Positions 25,390-33,977 of a DNA stretch of 51,505 nt are shown piece by piece. This DNA is from Acidobacteriaceae bacterium. Its GTDB lineage: Bacteria; Acidobacteriota; Terriglobia; Terriglobales; Acidobacteriaceae. The stretch covers positions 1-51,505 of the forward strand of contig JANXUC010000046.1 in assembly GCA_025352065.1 (NCBI GenBank), in the 5' to 3' direction. The position numbers and the translations under genes are program-made. The notes under the pieces are model-generated. The model did not search any database. It was not told the DNA's origin and worked only from the letters and a program-made list of their open reading frames with translations. Numbering within the stretch: the stretch's first letter is position 1; each line of letters begins with the position of its first letter.

Positions 25390-26568
25390 TTAAGAAAGAT
25401 TTTCGAAGATTCCTGCTGCGCCCATGCCACCGCCGACGCACATAGTGACCATGCCATAGCGGGCTTTACGGCGTTGGAGTTCGCGTATGAGTGTGGCGGT
25501 GAGTTTGGCGCCGGTGCATCCCAGAGGGTGGCCAAGAGCGACCGCGCCTCCGTTGGGATTGACGCGTTCAGGATCGAGGCCAGCCTCTTTGATTACCGCT
25601 AAAGACTGCGCGGCGAACGCTTCATTAAGTTCGAAGACGGCAATGTCTTGTAGCTTGAGCCCCGCGAGTTTGAGAGCTTTCGGGATGGCGAATACCGGGC
25701 CCAATCCCATTTCTTCAGGCTTGTATCCGGCGGTAGCGAAGGCGACGTAACGCGCTAACGGCGTGATTTCAAGCTGCCTCGCGCGATCGGCGGACATCAC
25801 GACAGCAGCTGCCGCTCCATCGGACATTTGAGAGGAATTGCCAGCCGTGACCGTGCCTTTCACGTGGAATGCCGGGCGCAGCGCTGCCAAAGCTTCTAGC
25901 GTGGTGTCGGTCCGAGGGCCTTCGTCGACTTTGAAAACTACTTTCACCCGCTTCGGTTTTGAGCCGTTCGGTGTTGTAAAGCTGACAGGCACGGAAACCG
26001 TTTCCTCTTCGAACTTTCCAGCGGCGATGGCAGCGAGCGCTTTCTGGTGGCTACGCAGAGAGAAGGTATCGGCCTCTTCGCGCGTGATGTTGAAACGCTG
26101 TGCCAGACGCTCGGCAGTCAATCCCATGGAGAGATACGCGCCGGGATTGTTGTCGACCAGCCAAGGATTGGGCGCGACTTTGTGGCCGCCCATGGGAATC
26201 ATGGTCATGGATTCCGTGCCGCCCGCGACGATCACTTCCGCTCCGCCCGCCATGATGCGCTCGGCAGCCATTGCAATGGACTGCAGGCCAGACGAGCAGA
26301 AGCGATTAATGGTCATCGCAGAAATTTCAATGGGTAATCCAGCGCGCAGGGAAGCGATACGGGCCACGTTCATACCCTGTTCCGCTTCTGGCATAGCGCA
26401 GCCCAGGATAATGTCTTCAATTTCGCGCGGATCGAGTTGTGGCACGCGTTCGAGCGCCCCCTGGATGGCGATGGCAGCCAACTCGTCAGGACGCGTGGCA
26501 CGGAGCGTGCCTTTGTAGGCGCGTCCAACGGGAGTGCGAACGGAGGATACAAGAACGACTTCGCGCAT
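25390..26568 (-). CDS. fadA: Acetyl-CoA C-acyltransferase (thiolase)
   Basis: Cleaves 3-ketoacyl-CoA with CoA to acetyl-CoA and a shortened acyl-CoA. The 392 aa protein has the acylated C91 in [12 protein letters not shown]347 in [12 protein letters not shown], and the proton-transferring C377 in [16 protein letters not shown] lies five bases before ATG. It sits 95 bases after fadN and 10 before fadE, so it is the middle gene of a beta-oxidation operon like Bacillus fadNAE. Confidence 0.96.
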   Translation of the reverse strand: MREVVLVSSVRTPVGRAYKGTLRATRPDELAAIAIQGALERVPQLDPREIEDIILGCAMPEAEQGMNVARIASLRAGLPIEISAMTINRFCSSGLQSIAMAAERIMAGGAEVIVAGGTESMTMIPMGGHKVAPNPWLVDNNPGAYLSMGLTAERLAQRFNITREEADTFSLRSHQKALAAIAAGKFEEETVSVPVSFTTPNGSKPKRVKVVFKVDEGPRTDTTLEALAALRPAFHVKGTVTAGNSSQMSDGAAAAVVMSADRARQLEITPLARYVAFATAGYKPEEMGLGPVFAIPKALKLAGLKLQDIAVFELNEAFAAQSLAVIKEAGLDPERVNPNGGAVALGHPLGCTGAKLTATLIRELQRRKARYGMVTMCVGGGMGAAGIFENLS

Positions 26569-26663
26569 GGAGACTCCTGCTTGTTAGCCTAAACCTAAAA
26601 CCTAAATGACGGCGGATACTGGGTTCGCGGAGCAGGCGCGAAGCTTTTTTATCTCAACCGGCC

Positions 26664-29102
26664 TCAGTTTCTCAATGTCTTTCCGGTCTTGAGCGTGAAC
26701 TGAATCCGCTCTTGTGTCTTTTTTTCTCCGCAGAGGGACTTGAAGGCTTCTCGTTCCAAATCCAGCAAGTATTGCTCGCTAACCGGCGTGCCCGGAGTAA
26801 TGTTGCCGCCGCAAAGGACTTCAGCGATCTTCGTGCCGAGCTTAGCTTCGTGCTCCGTGATGAACTCGCCTTGTCGCATGAAGTAAACGCCCATCTTCAG
26901 TGTTGCAAGCATATTGTCGCCGGGGGCGGGGATGTCGGTTCGTTGGACGGGAGCCTGATAGCCCGCTCGGACGAGTTCTTGAGCGCGGGCTTTGGCGTCG
27001 GCCAAGACGCGTTCACGGTTCATCGTAATGCCGTCGGAATTCGACAGGAAACCCAGTCCGCGCGCTTCGGAGGCGGAGGTCGCTATTTTGGCCGTCGCGA
27101 TAGTTTCGAAGGTCTTCTTCATAGTTTCGACAAGCTCGACCGTCTCGCCGCTTTCGTTCTTGGAGCCCTTGGGTCGGATCGATGCGGCGCTGTCCACCGC
27201 GCGCAGCAGCATTTCCTTGCAGCCACCCCCACCGGGGAGCAGGCCGACTCCGACTTCGACCAATCCCATGTAAAGTTCGGCGTTGGGCTGGCGCGCGGCG
27301 GCGTGCAGGGAGAGTTCGCAGCCTCCTCCAAGCGTCAGGCCGAACGGCGCCGCCACAACCGGTTTTGACGAAAACTTAATCGCCTGCGTCATGCCCTGAA
27401 ATTGGCGGATCGCAAGGTCGACTTCGTCCCACTCGCCTTCCTGAATCGACATGAGCAGCATCATCAAGTTCGCGCCGACGGAGAAATTGGTCGCGTCGTT
27501 GGTGATCACGAAGCCATCGAAACTGTCGCCTGCGCTGTGGGGTTTCAGCGTTTGCGTGATCAGACCAATGATGTCGCCGCCGATAGAGTTCATCTTGGAA
27601 TGGAACTCAATGCAGGCAATGCCATCGCCAAGATCGACCAACGACGCTCCAGCATTCTTCTTGACCACGCCGCGAGATTTCTTCGCCACGGCGACGGACC
27701 AGACTCCCGCGGAAACCTCGACAGGTTTGTAAGCGGCGGAACTCAGATCGAAGTACGCTCGGACGGATGCAGCTTTCGTGTCGTCGGCATACCAGGATGT
27801 CTTGCCAGCGGCGAGTAGTTTCTCGACATTGGCGGCAACTGGCTTTCCCTCAGCTTTCATGCGAGCGACGGAAGCGTCCACTCCCGCGGCGTCCCATAAT
27901 TTGAACGGGCCGAGCTCCCAGTTGAAGCCCATCTCCATGGCGCGGTCGATCTCGACAACGGTGTCGGAGATTTCTGGAACGCGATTCGCGGAGTAAGTCC
28001 AAAGTTCGGAGAGTGCCTGCCATAAGAACTGTCCGGCGCGGTCGGGCTTGGCGCCGCTGCCATCCAGACCCAGCAGCGTCTTTACCCGCGCACCGGTGTC
28101 TTCGATGTTCTTCGCCATGTCGAGAGCAGGAAACTTCGGCTTGGCCTGAACGTGATATTCGAGAGTCTTCCAGTCGATAGTCTGGCGTTCGTCCTCTTTG
28201 CCGTCGCCGCCTTTGACCTTCTTGTAGAAGCCAGCTTTCGTTTTGTCGCCCAGCCATTTGCGATCCAGCATTTGCTGGAAGAAGCCCGGGAGATGCAAAT
28301 CGCTGCGTTCGTCGTGAACATTCTGCGCCATGTTGCTAACCACGTGGCCGACGATATCGAGACCGACCATATCGGTCAGACGAAACGTCGCGGACTTCGG
28401 CCAGCCTACGGCTTGTCCGGTGAGCGCGTCGACTTCTTCGATCGTCAGATCCATCGCCTGCATAATGCGCATCACGTTCAGCATGGAAAAAATTCCGATG
28501 CGATTACCGATAAAATTTGGCGTGTCTTTGGCGCAGACAATACCTTTGCCCAAGCGCGTGTCGCAAAAATGCGCAATGGTGTCGAGGGCGGCGGGGTCTG
28601 TTTCTGGAGTTGGGATTAATTCCAGCAAGCGCATGTAGCGCGGCGGATTAAAAAAATGCGTGCCAAACCAATTACGGCGGAAGTCGTCGTGAAAGCCTTC
28701 CGCAATCTTGGTAACAGGGAGGCCGCTCGTGTTGGTGGTAATGATTGTTCCCGGTCGACGCAGAGCCTCCACTTTACGCAGTAGGGCGCGCTTGAGGTCG
28801 AGATTTTCGACCACCGCCTCGATGATCCAATCCGCTTCCGCAACTTTGCCCAGATCGTCGTCGAAATTGCCGACCGTCACAAGATTAGCCAGCGAAGCTT
28901 CAAAGAAAGCGGCAGGCTTGGATTTCCGTGCAGCGTCGAGTCCGGCTGCGGCGACCTGGCGACGCGACTTCGCGTCGGGAGTCGCGTTGGGCGGAACCAT
29001 ATCAAGCAAGAACGTAGCGATGCCAGCGTTCGCAAGATGTGCTGCAATACGGCTGCCCATGGTTCCAGCGCCTAAGACTGCAACTTTCTGGATTAGCTTC
29101 AT
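26664..29102 (-). CDS. fadN: Bifunctional 3-hydroxyacyl-CoA dehydrogenase / enoyl-CoA hydratase, FadN type
   Basis: Carries out hydration of enoyl-CoA and NAD-dependent oxidation of the 3-hydroxy product. The 812 aa protein has the dehydrogenase first: VAVLGAGTMGSRIAAHLA (NAD fold), FGTHFFNPPRYMRLLELI and the KDTPNFIGNRIG segment. The crotonase domain is second, with FGLTLGGGCELSLHAAA and GLVEVGVGLLPGGGG giving the two expected glutamates. This domain order is that of FadN rather than FadB/FadJ, where hydratase is first. AGGAAGAG precedes the ATG. A small exported protein ends 15 bases upstream, and fadA and fadE follow. Confidence 0.95.
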   Translation of the reverse strand: MKLIQKVAVLGAGTMGSRIAAHLANAGIATFLLDMVPPNATPDAKSRRQVAAAGLDAARKSKPAAFFEASLANLVTVGNFDDDLGKVAEADWIIEAVVENLDLKRALLRKVEALRRPGTIITTNTSGLPVTKIAEGFHDDFRRNWFGTHFFNPPRYMRLLELIPTPETDPAALDTIAHFCDTRLGKGIVCAKDTPNFIGNRIGIFSMLNVMRIMQAMDLTIEEVDALTGQAVGWPKSATFRLTDMVGLDIVGHVVSNMAQNVHDERSDLHLPGFFQQMLDRKWLGDKTKAGFYKKVKGGDGKEDERQTIDWKTLEYHVQAKPKFPALDMAKNIEDTGARVKTLLGLDGSGAKPDRAGQFLWQALSELWTYSANRVPEISDTVVEIDRAMEMGFNWELGPFKLWDAAGVDASVARMKAEGKPVAANVEKLLAAGKTSWYADDTKAASVRAYFDLSSAAYKPVEVSAGVWSVAVAKKSRGVVKKNAGASLVDLGDGIACIEFHSKMNSIGGDIIGLITQTLKPHSAGDSFDGFVITNDATNFSVGANLMMLLMSIQEGEWDEVDLAIRQFQGMTQAIKFSSKPVVAAPFGLTLGGGCELSLHAAARQPNAELYMGLVEVGVGLLPGGGGCKEMLLRAVDSAASIRPKGSKNESGETVELVETMKKTFETIATAKIATSASEARGLGFLSNSDGITMNRERVLADAKARAQELVRAGYQAPVQRTDIPAPGDNMLATLKMGVYFMRQGEFITEHEAKLGTKIAEVLCGGNITPGTPVSEQYLLDLEREAFKSLCGEKKTQERIQFTLKTGKTLRN

Positions 29103-29117
29103 GCGGTTCTCTTCCTT

Positions 29118-29573
29118 TTACTTCGGCAGCGTATCGACTGCCCAGTCGTTCTTGCCAGGGTTGGCGACTACGATCTTGGTGAATTTTCTGTGAACTTGTT
29201 TCGATTCCACGTCCGTCTGCAGAAGGACTACAGGGAACTCGTATCGGCTATTTCCGAGCGGGCGGCCGCGCACAATTTCAAAGGCTCGCTGAGAAGCGCC
29301 GCTAAAGAGAGTGTCGATGCCCGCTTCGGAGCTCTTGTGTTTGGCACGGTCCGTGAGTAGCGACAGCCCAGCTTCCTGGTCGTTGCTTTGCCAAGCAGCC
29401 AAGAAGCGGTTGGCTGTGGCGAGTGCAGCAATGTAGTTCGCATCAACCGCACGTGCCTGTGACTTGTGCTTCGTTGCCCAAGAGAGTGGGGAGCACGTGA
29501 GCGCGATTGCAATCGCAAGGCACAGAACTGTGCGAGACTTCCTTGGTGATATGCAAGATGCGGAGATGCCCAT
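29118..29573 (-). CDS. Exported small protein upstream of fadN, unknown function
   Basis: A 151 aa protein with a probable signal peptide (TVLCLAIAIALTCSPLSWA, residues about 15-33). The mature part has a helical segment with NYIAALATANRFLAAWQSND and beta segments (RYEFPVVLLQTD, FTKIVVANPGKNDWAVDTL) that resemble an NTF2-like, SnoaL/DUF-type accumulation of helix then sheet. This is only a visual impression. It lies 15 bases before fadN and 17 bases after the transporter gene, so it is probably read with them. Confidence 0.65.
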   Translation of the reverse strand: MGISASCISPRKSRTVLCLAIAIALTCSPLSWATKHKSQARAVDANYIAALATANRFLAAWQSNDQEAGLSLLTDRAKHKSSEAGIDTLFSGASQRAFEIVRGRPLGNSRYEFPVVLLQTDVESKQVHRKFTKIVVANPGKNDWAVDTLPK

Positions 29574-29590
29574 GATTTAATTTAGTTCTA

Positions 29591-30313
29591 TTATGAGATC
29601 AGTTTAGCCAGAATAAACGCCGCGCCCGCTGCAAGTCCGCCAATCACGACTGTCTGCACCGCGCCTCGCATTGGCGAAGTCCCTGTGAAGCGCCCTTTAA
29701 TGAATCCAAAGATACCGAGTGCGGCAAGAGTAACGATGGCGGAAAGTATCAGGCCCTTCGTCGCGGTGTTGACGATCATGTAAGGCGTGAGCGGGATGAA
29801 CCCTCCGGCGACGTACGCGAGCGCGATGGTCGCCGCGCTCGTTACGGCGCGCTTGGGGTCGGGTTCTTCCAAGCCCAGCTCGAACTTCATCATGAAGTCC
29901 ACCCAGGCTTTTGGGTCGCGAGCCAAGCCCTCGACCACGTGCGACGCTTCCTGCTCGGTTACAGCATAGGACTGAAAGATCCGGCTGATTTCCGCTTTTT
30001 CTTCTTCTGGAATTTCAATAACTTCACGCTCCTCGCGCGAACGTTCTTGCACGTAGTGTTCAGCGTCGCCACGGGCAGCCATGTATCCGCCGAGGCCCAT
30101 AGCGATGGACCCAGCTGCAATTTCGGCGAGGCCGCCGATTATGATCAAGTGATTCGGACTGACGGTGCTGAAAAGTGGGTTCGAACTGACAGCGCCTGAA
30201 AGTCCCGCGGCCAACGCAAAGGGGACGGTCAGTCCGTCGGCCATGCCGATCACCACGTCGCGCACGAAATTGCCGGATGTAAAGTGCTGCTCGGAATGGA
30301 TACCACGGGGCAT
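29591..30313 (-). CDS. VIT1/CCC1-family iron/manganese transporter
   Basis: A 240 aa membrane protein of the vacuolar iron transporter family, which moves Fe2+ or Mn2+ across membranes. The family signature is near the N-terminus: VRDVVIGMADGLTVPFALAAGL. It is followed by EIAAGSIAMGLGGYMAARGDAEHY, then a cytosolic acidic/helical metal-binding insert (SREEREVIEIPEEEKAEI), and three C-terminal helices ending AAGAAFILAKLI. ATG 30313 follows AAGGAG at good spacing; the frame to 30334 is an alternative. It lies between a Nudix gene and the small exported gene, same strand. Confidence 0.9.
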   Translation of the reverse strand: MPRGIHSEQHFTSGNFVRDVVIGMADGLTVPFALAAGLSGAVSSNPLFSTVSPNHLIIIGGLAEIAAGSIAMGLGGYMAARGDAEHYVQERSREEREVIEIPEEEKAEISRIFQSYAVTEQEASHVVEGLARDPKAWVDFMMKFELGLEEPDPKRAVTSAATIALAYVAGGFIPLTPYMIVNTATKGLILSAIVTLAALGIFGFIKGRFTGTSPMRGAVQTVVIGGLAAGAAFILAKLIS

Positions 30314-30388
30314 TGGGAATCTCCTTCGGTTCAACTTTTCGTCCTAAACTTAGGACTTCTGAGTAATTGCGTTGCGAAAGCTTTCGTA

Positions 30389-30877
30389 CTAAACCTCCGA
30401 AAGTGCTTCCAAATATTTCTGCGCTCGCCGAACTACCTGGCGCTCTCCTCCGTACGCTAACTTCTTCGGCGCTTCCTCAAGCGGCAGCCAAAGGGCTTGA
30501 CGAACTTCCACGCGCATTGCGTCAGAGACATCGTCGATGCGGCCTGCTTCGTAGCGCATCAGGTAGAAGCTGACGATCTTGAAAACGCGAGCGCCGTCTC
30601 CCCAGTTTCTGACGTAGGAGTACTTACTGTCCACGAGTTTGGCGAGGTGCCGCGCGGTGATTCCTGTCTCTTCTCGAACCTCGCGCAGAGCCGCTTCCAA
30701 CGGTGTTTCACCGGGATCGACGGTGCCCTTCGGGAGACAAAGTGTCACTTTCCGCATACGCTTTTTGTTAGTTTGCGGGGCGGAATCCTCCTTGAAATGT
30801 GGCTCAATAACCGCCACACACCAGATTCCGGCCTTACGCCGGATCACTACGCCACCCGCGGAGAACTCACGCACCAT
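30389..30877 (-). CDS. Nudix hydrolase
   Basis: A 162 aa hydrolase of nucleoside diphosphates linked to another moiety. The Nudix box is complete at residues 51-73: G51, E57, R65-E66-V67, E69-E70 and G72 in GTVDPGETPLEAALREVREE followed by TGI. A second conserved segment is FSAGGVVIRRK at the N-terminus. The substrate is not predictable; diadenosine polyphosphate or ADP-ribose types share this layout. It is the first of a minus-strand run leading to the transporter and the fad genes. Confidence 0.9.
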   Translation of the reverse strand: MVREFSAGGVVIRRKAGIWCVAVIEPHFKEDSAPQTNKKRMRKVTLCLPKGTVDPGETPLEAALREVREETGITARHLAKLVDSKYSYVRNWGDGARVFKIVSFYLMRYEAGRIDDVSDAMRVEVRQALWLPLEEAPKKLAYGGERQVVRRAQKYLEALSEV

Positions 30878-31130
30878 CTTCCCAAGTTAGCAGCGATTAA
30901 GGAGTTCGTCATCTTTGGGGAATTGGACCTGGCGGTCGGATGGGCGGGAGTCACCTCTCAGCTTTGCGATCGTCACGTCCGGCCATGTCTTCTTGGCATA
31001 GAAGGTGCAAGAAGTTTACGAAGCGAAGCTCGGTTCATCGGGGAGGTCCATCCGGTGGAGAGACTACGGCGCGTAGCGCGCCCGGTTCGAGCCTTCGGCA
31101 GGGAATTGGCTCGCGGACCCGGAATCCGGG

Positions 31131-31896
31131 TTGCGGGCATCGGTGTACCTGAAACGCCCAGGCCTCGCCCTCGGCGGCGGGTTTGCGCGTGGAATCGCGC
31201 ACATTTGCGTGCTCAAGGTGCTGAAAGAGGCGCGGATTCCGGTGCAATGCATTGCTGGCACGAACGGCGCGTTATTGGCGCGGCCTACTGTAGCGGGCTT
31301 TCAATCGCGGAAATGGAAGAGATTGCGTCTCGCATCCGCTCGCGGCATCTGGCGCGATGGACCGTCTCCAAGCTTGGGCTGGCCAGCAACGAGCGCATGG
31401 GCGGTTTACTCCACAAGATTCTGAAACACAAATCCTTTGATGGCCTGAAGATTCCTTTGGCGGTGACGGCCACGGATTGCGCAACTGGCGAGGGTGTCGT
31501 CTTCCGCGCGGGATTGCCCTCGGCTTCTCTGACGCGGTGCGCGCGGGCTGCGCTTACCCAGGAATGTTTCAGCCTGTCGCGATTAACGGGCGTCATTTTG
31601 TGGACGGAATGTTGGTGCCTTCGGCGCCGGTGCGAGCCATGGGCGTGAGTCATGTGTTAGCGATTCATTTGAGGACCGGTGCGCAATCGACGGGGCCGCA
31701 AACGATGTTCGACGTGATTGGACGCAGCTTCAACTTCGCTCTTGATCGAAGTGCGGGAACCTGGAAGGCTGCCAGCGATTTGGTCGTCGAACCGGACATG
31801 ACCGACTTCGCCTACGACGACTTCGTCCGCGCTGGCGAAATGATTCGCGTTGTCGAGTTGGCAATGCGGCAAGCGCTCCCGCAGGTGAAAGCGTGA
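31131..31896 (+). pseudogene. Patatin-like phospholipase, broken by two frame changes
   Basis: Patatin-like lipid acyl hydrolase pieces occur in three frames. Frame from 31131: [20 protein letters not shown] (oxyanion loop), then [16 protein letters not shown]. Continuation in another frame from about 31270: [16 protein letters not shown] through FDGLKIPLAVTATDCATGEG. Third frame from about 31500: AYPGMFQPVAINGRHFVDGM, keeping the Asp of the DG dyad motif, to the stop at 31896. The nucleophile motif GxSxG reads GTNGA, so the serine is lost, with about four bases apparently missing there. The start codon would be TTG at 31131. Gene decay is more likely than assembly error because the active site itself is changed. 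Confidence 0.8.
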
Positions 31897-31994
31897 TTCG
31901 CGGCGGAGAAATCCGTCGCGCGGCCGCTTGCAAGCGTGCAGTTAGCACTAGCGGAACCACTGCTCTAGCGAGTTTTGGAAGAATTAGATCGTGT

Positions 31995-32016
31995 GGCGAC
32001 GGAGTTTGCTCCGTCG
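31995..32016. repeat. Family C short hairpin repeat, second copy
   Basis: GGCGACGGAGTTTGCTCCGTCG; GACGGAG pairs with CTCCGTC. It lies between the patatin pseudogene and the toxin remnant, and matches the copy at 9062 in orientation and size. Confidence 0.7.
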
Positions 32017-32032
32017 GGGTTAGGCTCCAGCC

Positions 32033-32284
32033 TCATCTTCGGTCTTTCCAGTACCTCGGGCGTCGATGGCCGTGAGCCACGGCCCAAACAAGTAGATGAG
32101 AGGAAAAATCCCGGTACACGATGCTGAACGGAAACTGATGAAGGGCATACTTTCTGCAGTCGCGGAAATACACTGGCCAACGGTCGGGAGCCTCACGAAT
32201 TCGCGCAACTGCTTGTTCGAAAATAGTTTCGAAGTTAGAAGCTGCAACCATGCTGCGATCCCGATACCAGATGAGTGCAGTCAA
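32033..32284 (-). pseudogene. ParE/RelE-type toxin remnant lacking its N-terminus
   Basis: An 83-codon frame with the C-terminal two thirds of a ParE-like toxin: IWYRDRS, then ARIREAPDRWPVYF, then FPFSIVYRDF and LLVWAVAHGHRRPRYW. These match the usual ParE pattern (R..PYSIVYR..... VLAVAHGRR.P.YW). Normal family members begin about 15-20 residues earlier; here an in-frame stop lies three codons before the first TTG. The frame begins inside the end of a truncated antitoxin reading frame (32281), as if one deletion removed the antitoxin tail and the toxin head. Toxicity is unlikely. Confidence 0.75.
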
Positions 32285-32355
32285 GTATATTCAGCTCGTT
32301 CCTTATCCGGCAAAGCCAGCACTTTCTTCAGCAATTCCTGAGCTTCTTGCAGCAT
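32281..32355 (-). pseudogene. Truncated antitoxin of the ParDE-like remnant
   Basis: From ATG 32355 only 24 codons remain (with QEAQELLKKVLALPDKERAE) before TGA at 32281. This matches the N-terminal helix of short addiction-module antitoxins that normally run to about 70-80 residues with an ERAELA...LL...SL continuation. The frame then runs directly into the toxin remnant, consistent with a deletion of roughly 150-200 bases across the junction. The size is an estimate from typical family lengths. Confidence 0.6.
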
Positions 32356-32416
32356 TAGCGAATTATACCTCGCATCGATCCACGTTCAACCCATACTGCG
32401 GAGCCCTTTGGATTCA

Positions 32417-33865
32417 TTAGGCCGTGCCACGTTCCACAACCAGCGTTTCTTCCAAGATGCGCTTCCAAGCGCGCTCGACATGGCGTTCGGTCGTATTGGT
32501 CTGGCCCACACAGAAGCGCAGCGTGAATTTTCCATCCAGTTTCGTGTGCGTCAGGTAAAGGTCGCCGCTGCGGTTCAGGCGGTCCATCAAAGCCTGATTC
32601 ACCACGTCGCCTCCCCGGTGCCGGAAGCACACTAGATTCAGCGGCACGGGTGCGGCGAGTTCGAAGCGCGGATCGATCCGTATCCATCCAGTCAGCTTGT
32701 GTGCCAGCCGCACATGTTCCCGAACGTGGTGCTGCAAGCCCTCGATGCCGTAGTGTCGAATCACGAACCACAGCTTCAATGCGCGGAAGCGGCGTCCCAA
32801 TTGGATATGCCAGTCGCGATAGTCGAACACCGCGCCGGATTCGGTGGCTTGGTTCTTCAAATATTCAGGCAGGACGCTGAGCGTCTGGATTAGGGTTTTG
32901 CGGTCGGCAACGTAAAAAGCATCGCAGTCGAAATTCGTGAACATCCACTTGTGCGGATCGAAACAGTAGCTGTCGGCGTACGCAAGGCCGTTCTGAATCC
33001 AGCGGAACTCAGGGCAGAGAGCCGCAGTGCCGGACATTGCGGCATCCACATGAAACCACAGCCCGTACTGCTGACAAATAGTGCCAATAGCGTCGAGTGG
33101 GTCCATCGCAGTGGAAGAGGTTGTTCCAGTCGTGGCACACACGAAAAACGGAATCAAACCGGCGCGCTTATCTTCCTCAATACGTTGAGCCAGCTCGTCG
33201 GGCTTCATAGCGAAGTTCTCATCCACAGAGATAAGCCGCAGGTTGCCGCGACCGAGACCCGCAATCATGATCGCTTTTTCAATCGAAGAGTGCGCTTGGG
33301 TGGAGGTGTAGCCCACCAGCTTGCCGTCGCATCCGCTTTGGTTGCTGGCGAAGTTGGTGGCACGTTCCCGGGCTGCGAGAACGGCGGTTAGCGAAGCCGT
33401 CGAAGCAGTGTCCTGGATGACGCCGCCCCCTGCGCTGGTCGAAAGAAACTTTTCCGGCAGGCCCAGCATTCCAGCCAGCCAGTCCAATATATGTGTTTCA
33501 ACTTCAGTACAGGCCGGGCTGGTCGCCCAAAGCATGCCTTGGACACCAAGTCCGGAGGAAACCAAATCGCCCAAAATCGCAGGCGCGGAGGCGTTGGCAG
33601 GGAAGTATGCGAAAAAGTTTGGCGATTGCCAATGCGTGATGCCCGGGAAGAGCTTGGCTACATCACCGAGAATCGCGTCGAAGGGTTCTCCTTGTTGCGG
33701 AGGCTCTGCTGGCAAGAGTGCGCGAATCTCCCCCGGTTTTGCCTGCGAGAGAACAGGGAATGTCTCAACCCGCTGCTGATAGTCGGCGATCCAGTCGATG
33801 ACGACATGGCCGTGCCGTCGAAATTCTTCCGGACTCATGTGAAAAGTCTTTGGTTCAGGCAACAT
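32417..33865 (-). CDS. Group II pyridoxal-dependent amino-acid decarboxylase (aromatic amino-acid type)
   Basis: A 482 aa enzyme of the AADC/DDC family that removes the carboxyl of an aromatic or related amino acid to give an amine. Pyridoxal phosphate lysine is K306 in CFDPHKWMFTNFDC; H192 (TQAHSSIEKA) stacks on the cofactor and D274 (WFHVDAAMSG) binds its ring nitrogen. TSPACTEVETHILDWL is typical. The mobile-loop Tyr is kept in LPEYLKN before FDYRDWHIQLGRRFRALKLW, which argues for decarboxylation rather than the aldehyde-forming variant that carries Phe there. AGGAGG sits right against ATG 33865; the ATG at 33838 fits the family start better. The exact substrate is unknown. Confidence 0.9.
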   Translation of the reverse strand: MLPEPKTFHMSPEEFRRHGHVVIDWIADYQQRVETFPVLSQAKPGEIRALLPAEPPQQGEPFDAILGDVAKLFPGITHWQSPNFFAYFPANASAPAILGDLVSSGLGVQGMLWATSPACTEVETHILDWLAGMLGLPEKFLSTSAGGGVIQDTASTASLTAVLAARERATNFASNQSGCDGKLVGYTSTQAHSSIEKAIMIAGLGRGNLRLISVDENFAMKPDELAQRIEEDKRAGLIPFFVCATTGTTSSTAMDPLDAIGTICQQYGLWFHVDAAMSGTAALCPEFRWIQNGLAYADSYCFDPHKWMFTNFDCDAFYVADRKTLIQTLSVLPEYLKNQATESGAVFDYRDWHIQLGRRFRALKLWFVIRHYGIEGLQHHVREHVRLAHKLTGWIRIDPRFELAAPVPLNLVCFRHRGGDVVNQALMDRLNRSGDLYLTHTKLDGKFTLRFCVGQTNTTERHVERAWKRILEETLVVERGTA

Positions 33866-33893
33866 GCCTCCTCGTCGAAGTGCTCTTTAAGCT

Positions 33894-33972
33894 TGTCATT
33901 CCGAGCGCCAGCGAGGAGTCCCTTTCGCCGCGAGGGTGCTCGCAAGGTAGGGTTGCTGGACTCAGTATGACA
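33894..33972. repeat. Family A palindromic repeat, eroded copy
   Basis: TGTCATTCCGAGCGCCAGCGAGGAGTCCCTTT at the left (given in parts: TGTCATTCCGAGCG, then AGGAGTCCC) against GACTCAGTATGACA at the right. The right arm has lost most of its inner match. It lies between the decarboxylase start and the methyltransferase stop. Confidence 0.7.
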
Positions 33973-33977
33973 ACTGC

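Noticed and set aside
25838-26518. 226-codon plus-strand frame
   Set aside because: Antisense shadow of the thiolase gene.
30497-31648. 383-codon plus-strand frame
   Set aside because: The first part is antisense to the Nudix gene; only its end carries a patatin segment, which belongs to the frameshifted pseudogene.
32281-32355. Genuine short antitoxin gene
   Set aside because: 24 codons is far below the family size and the frame stops inside the toxin remnant, so truncation is more likely.
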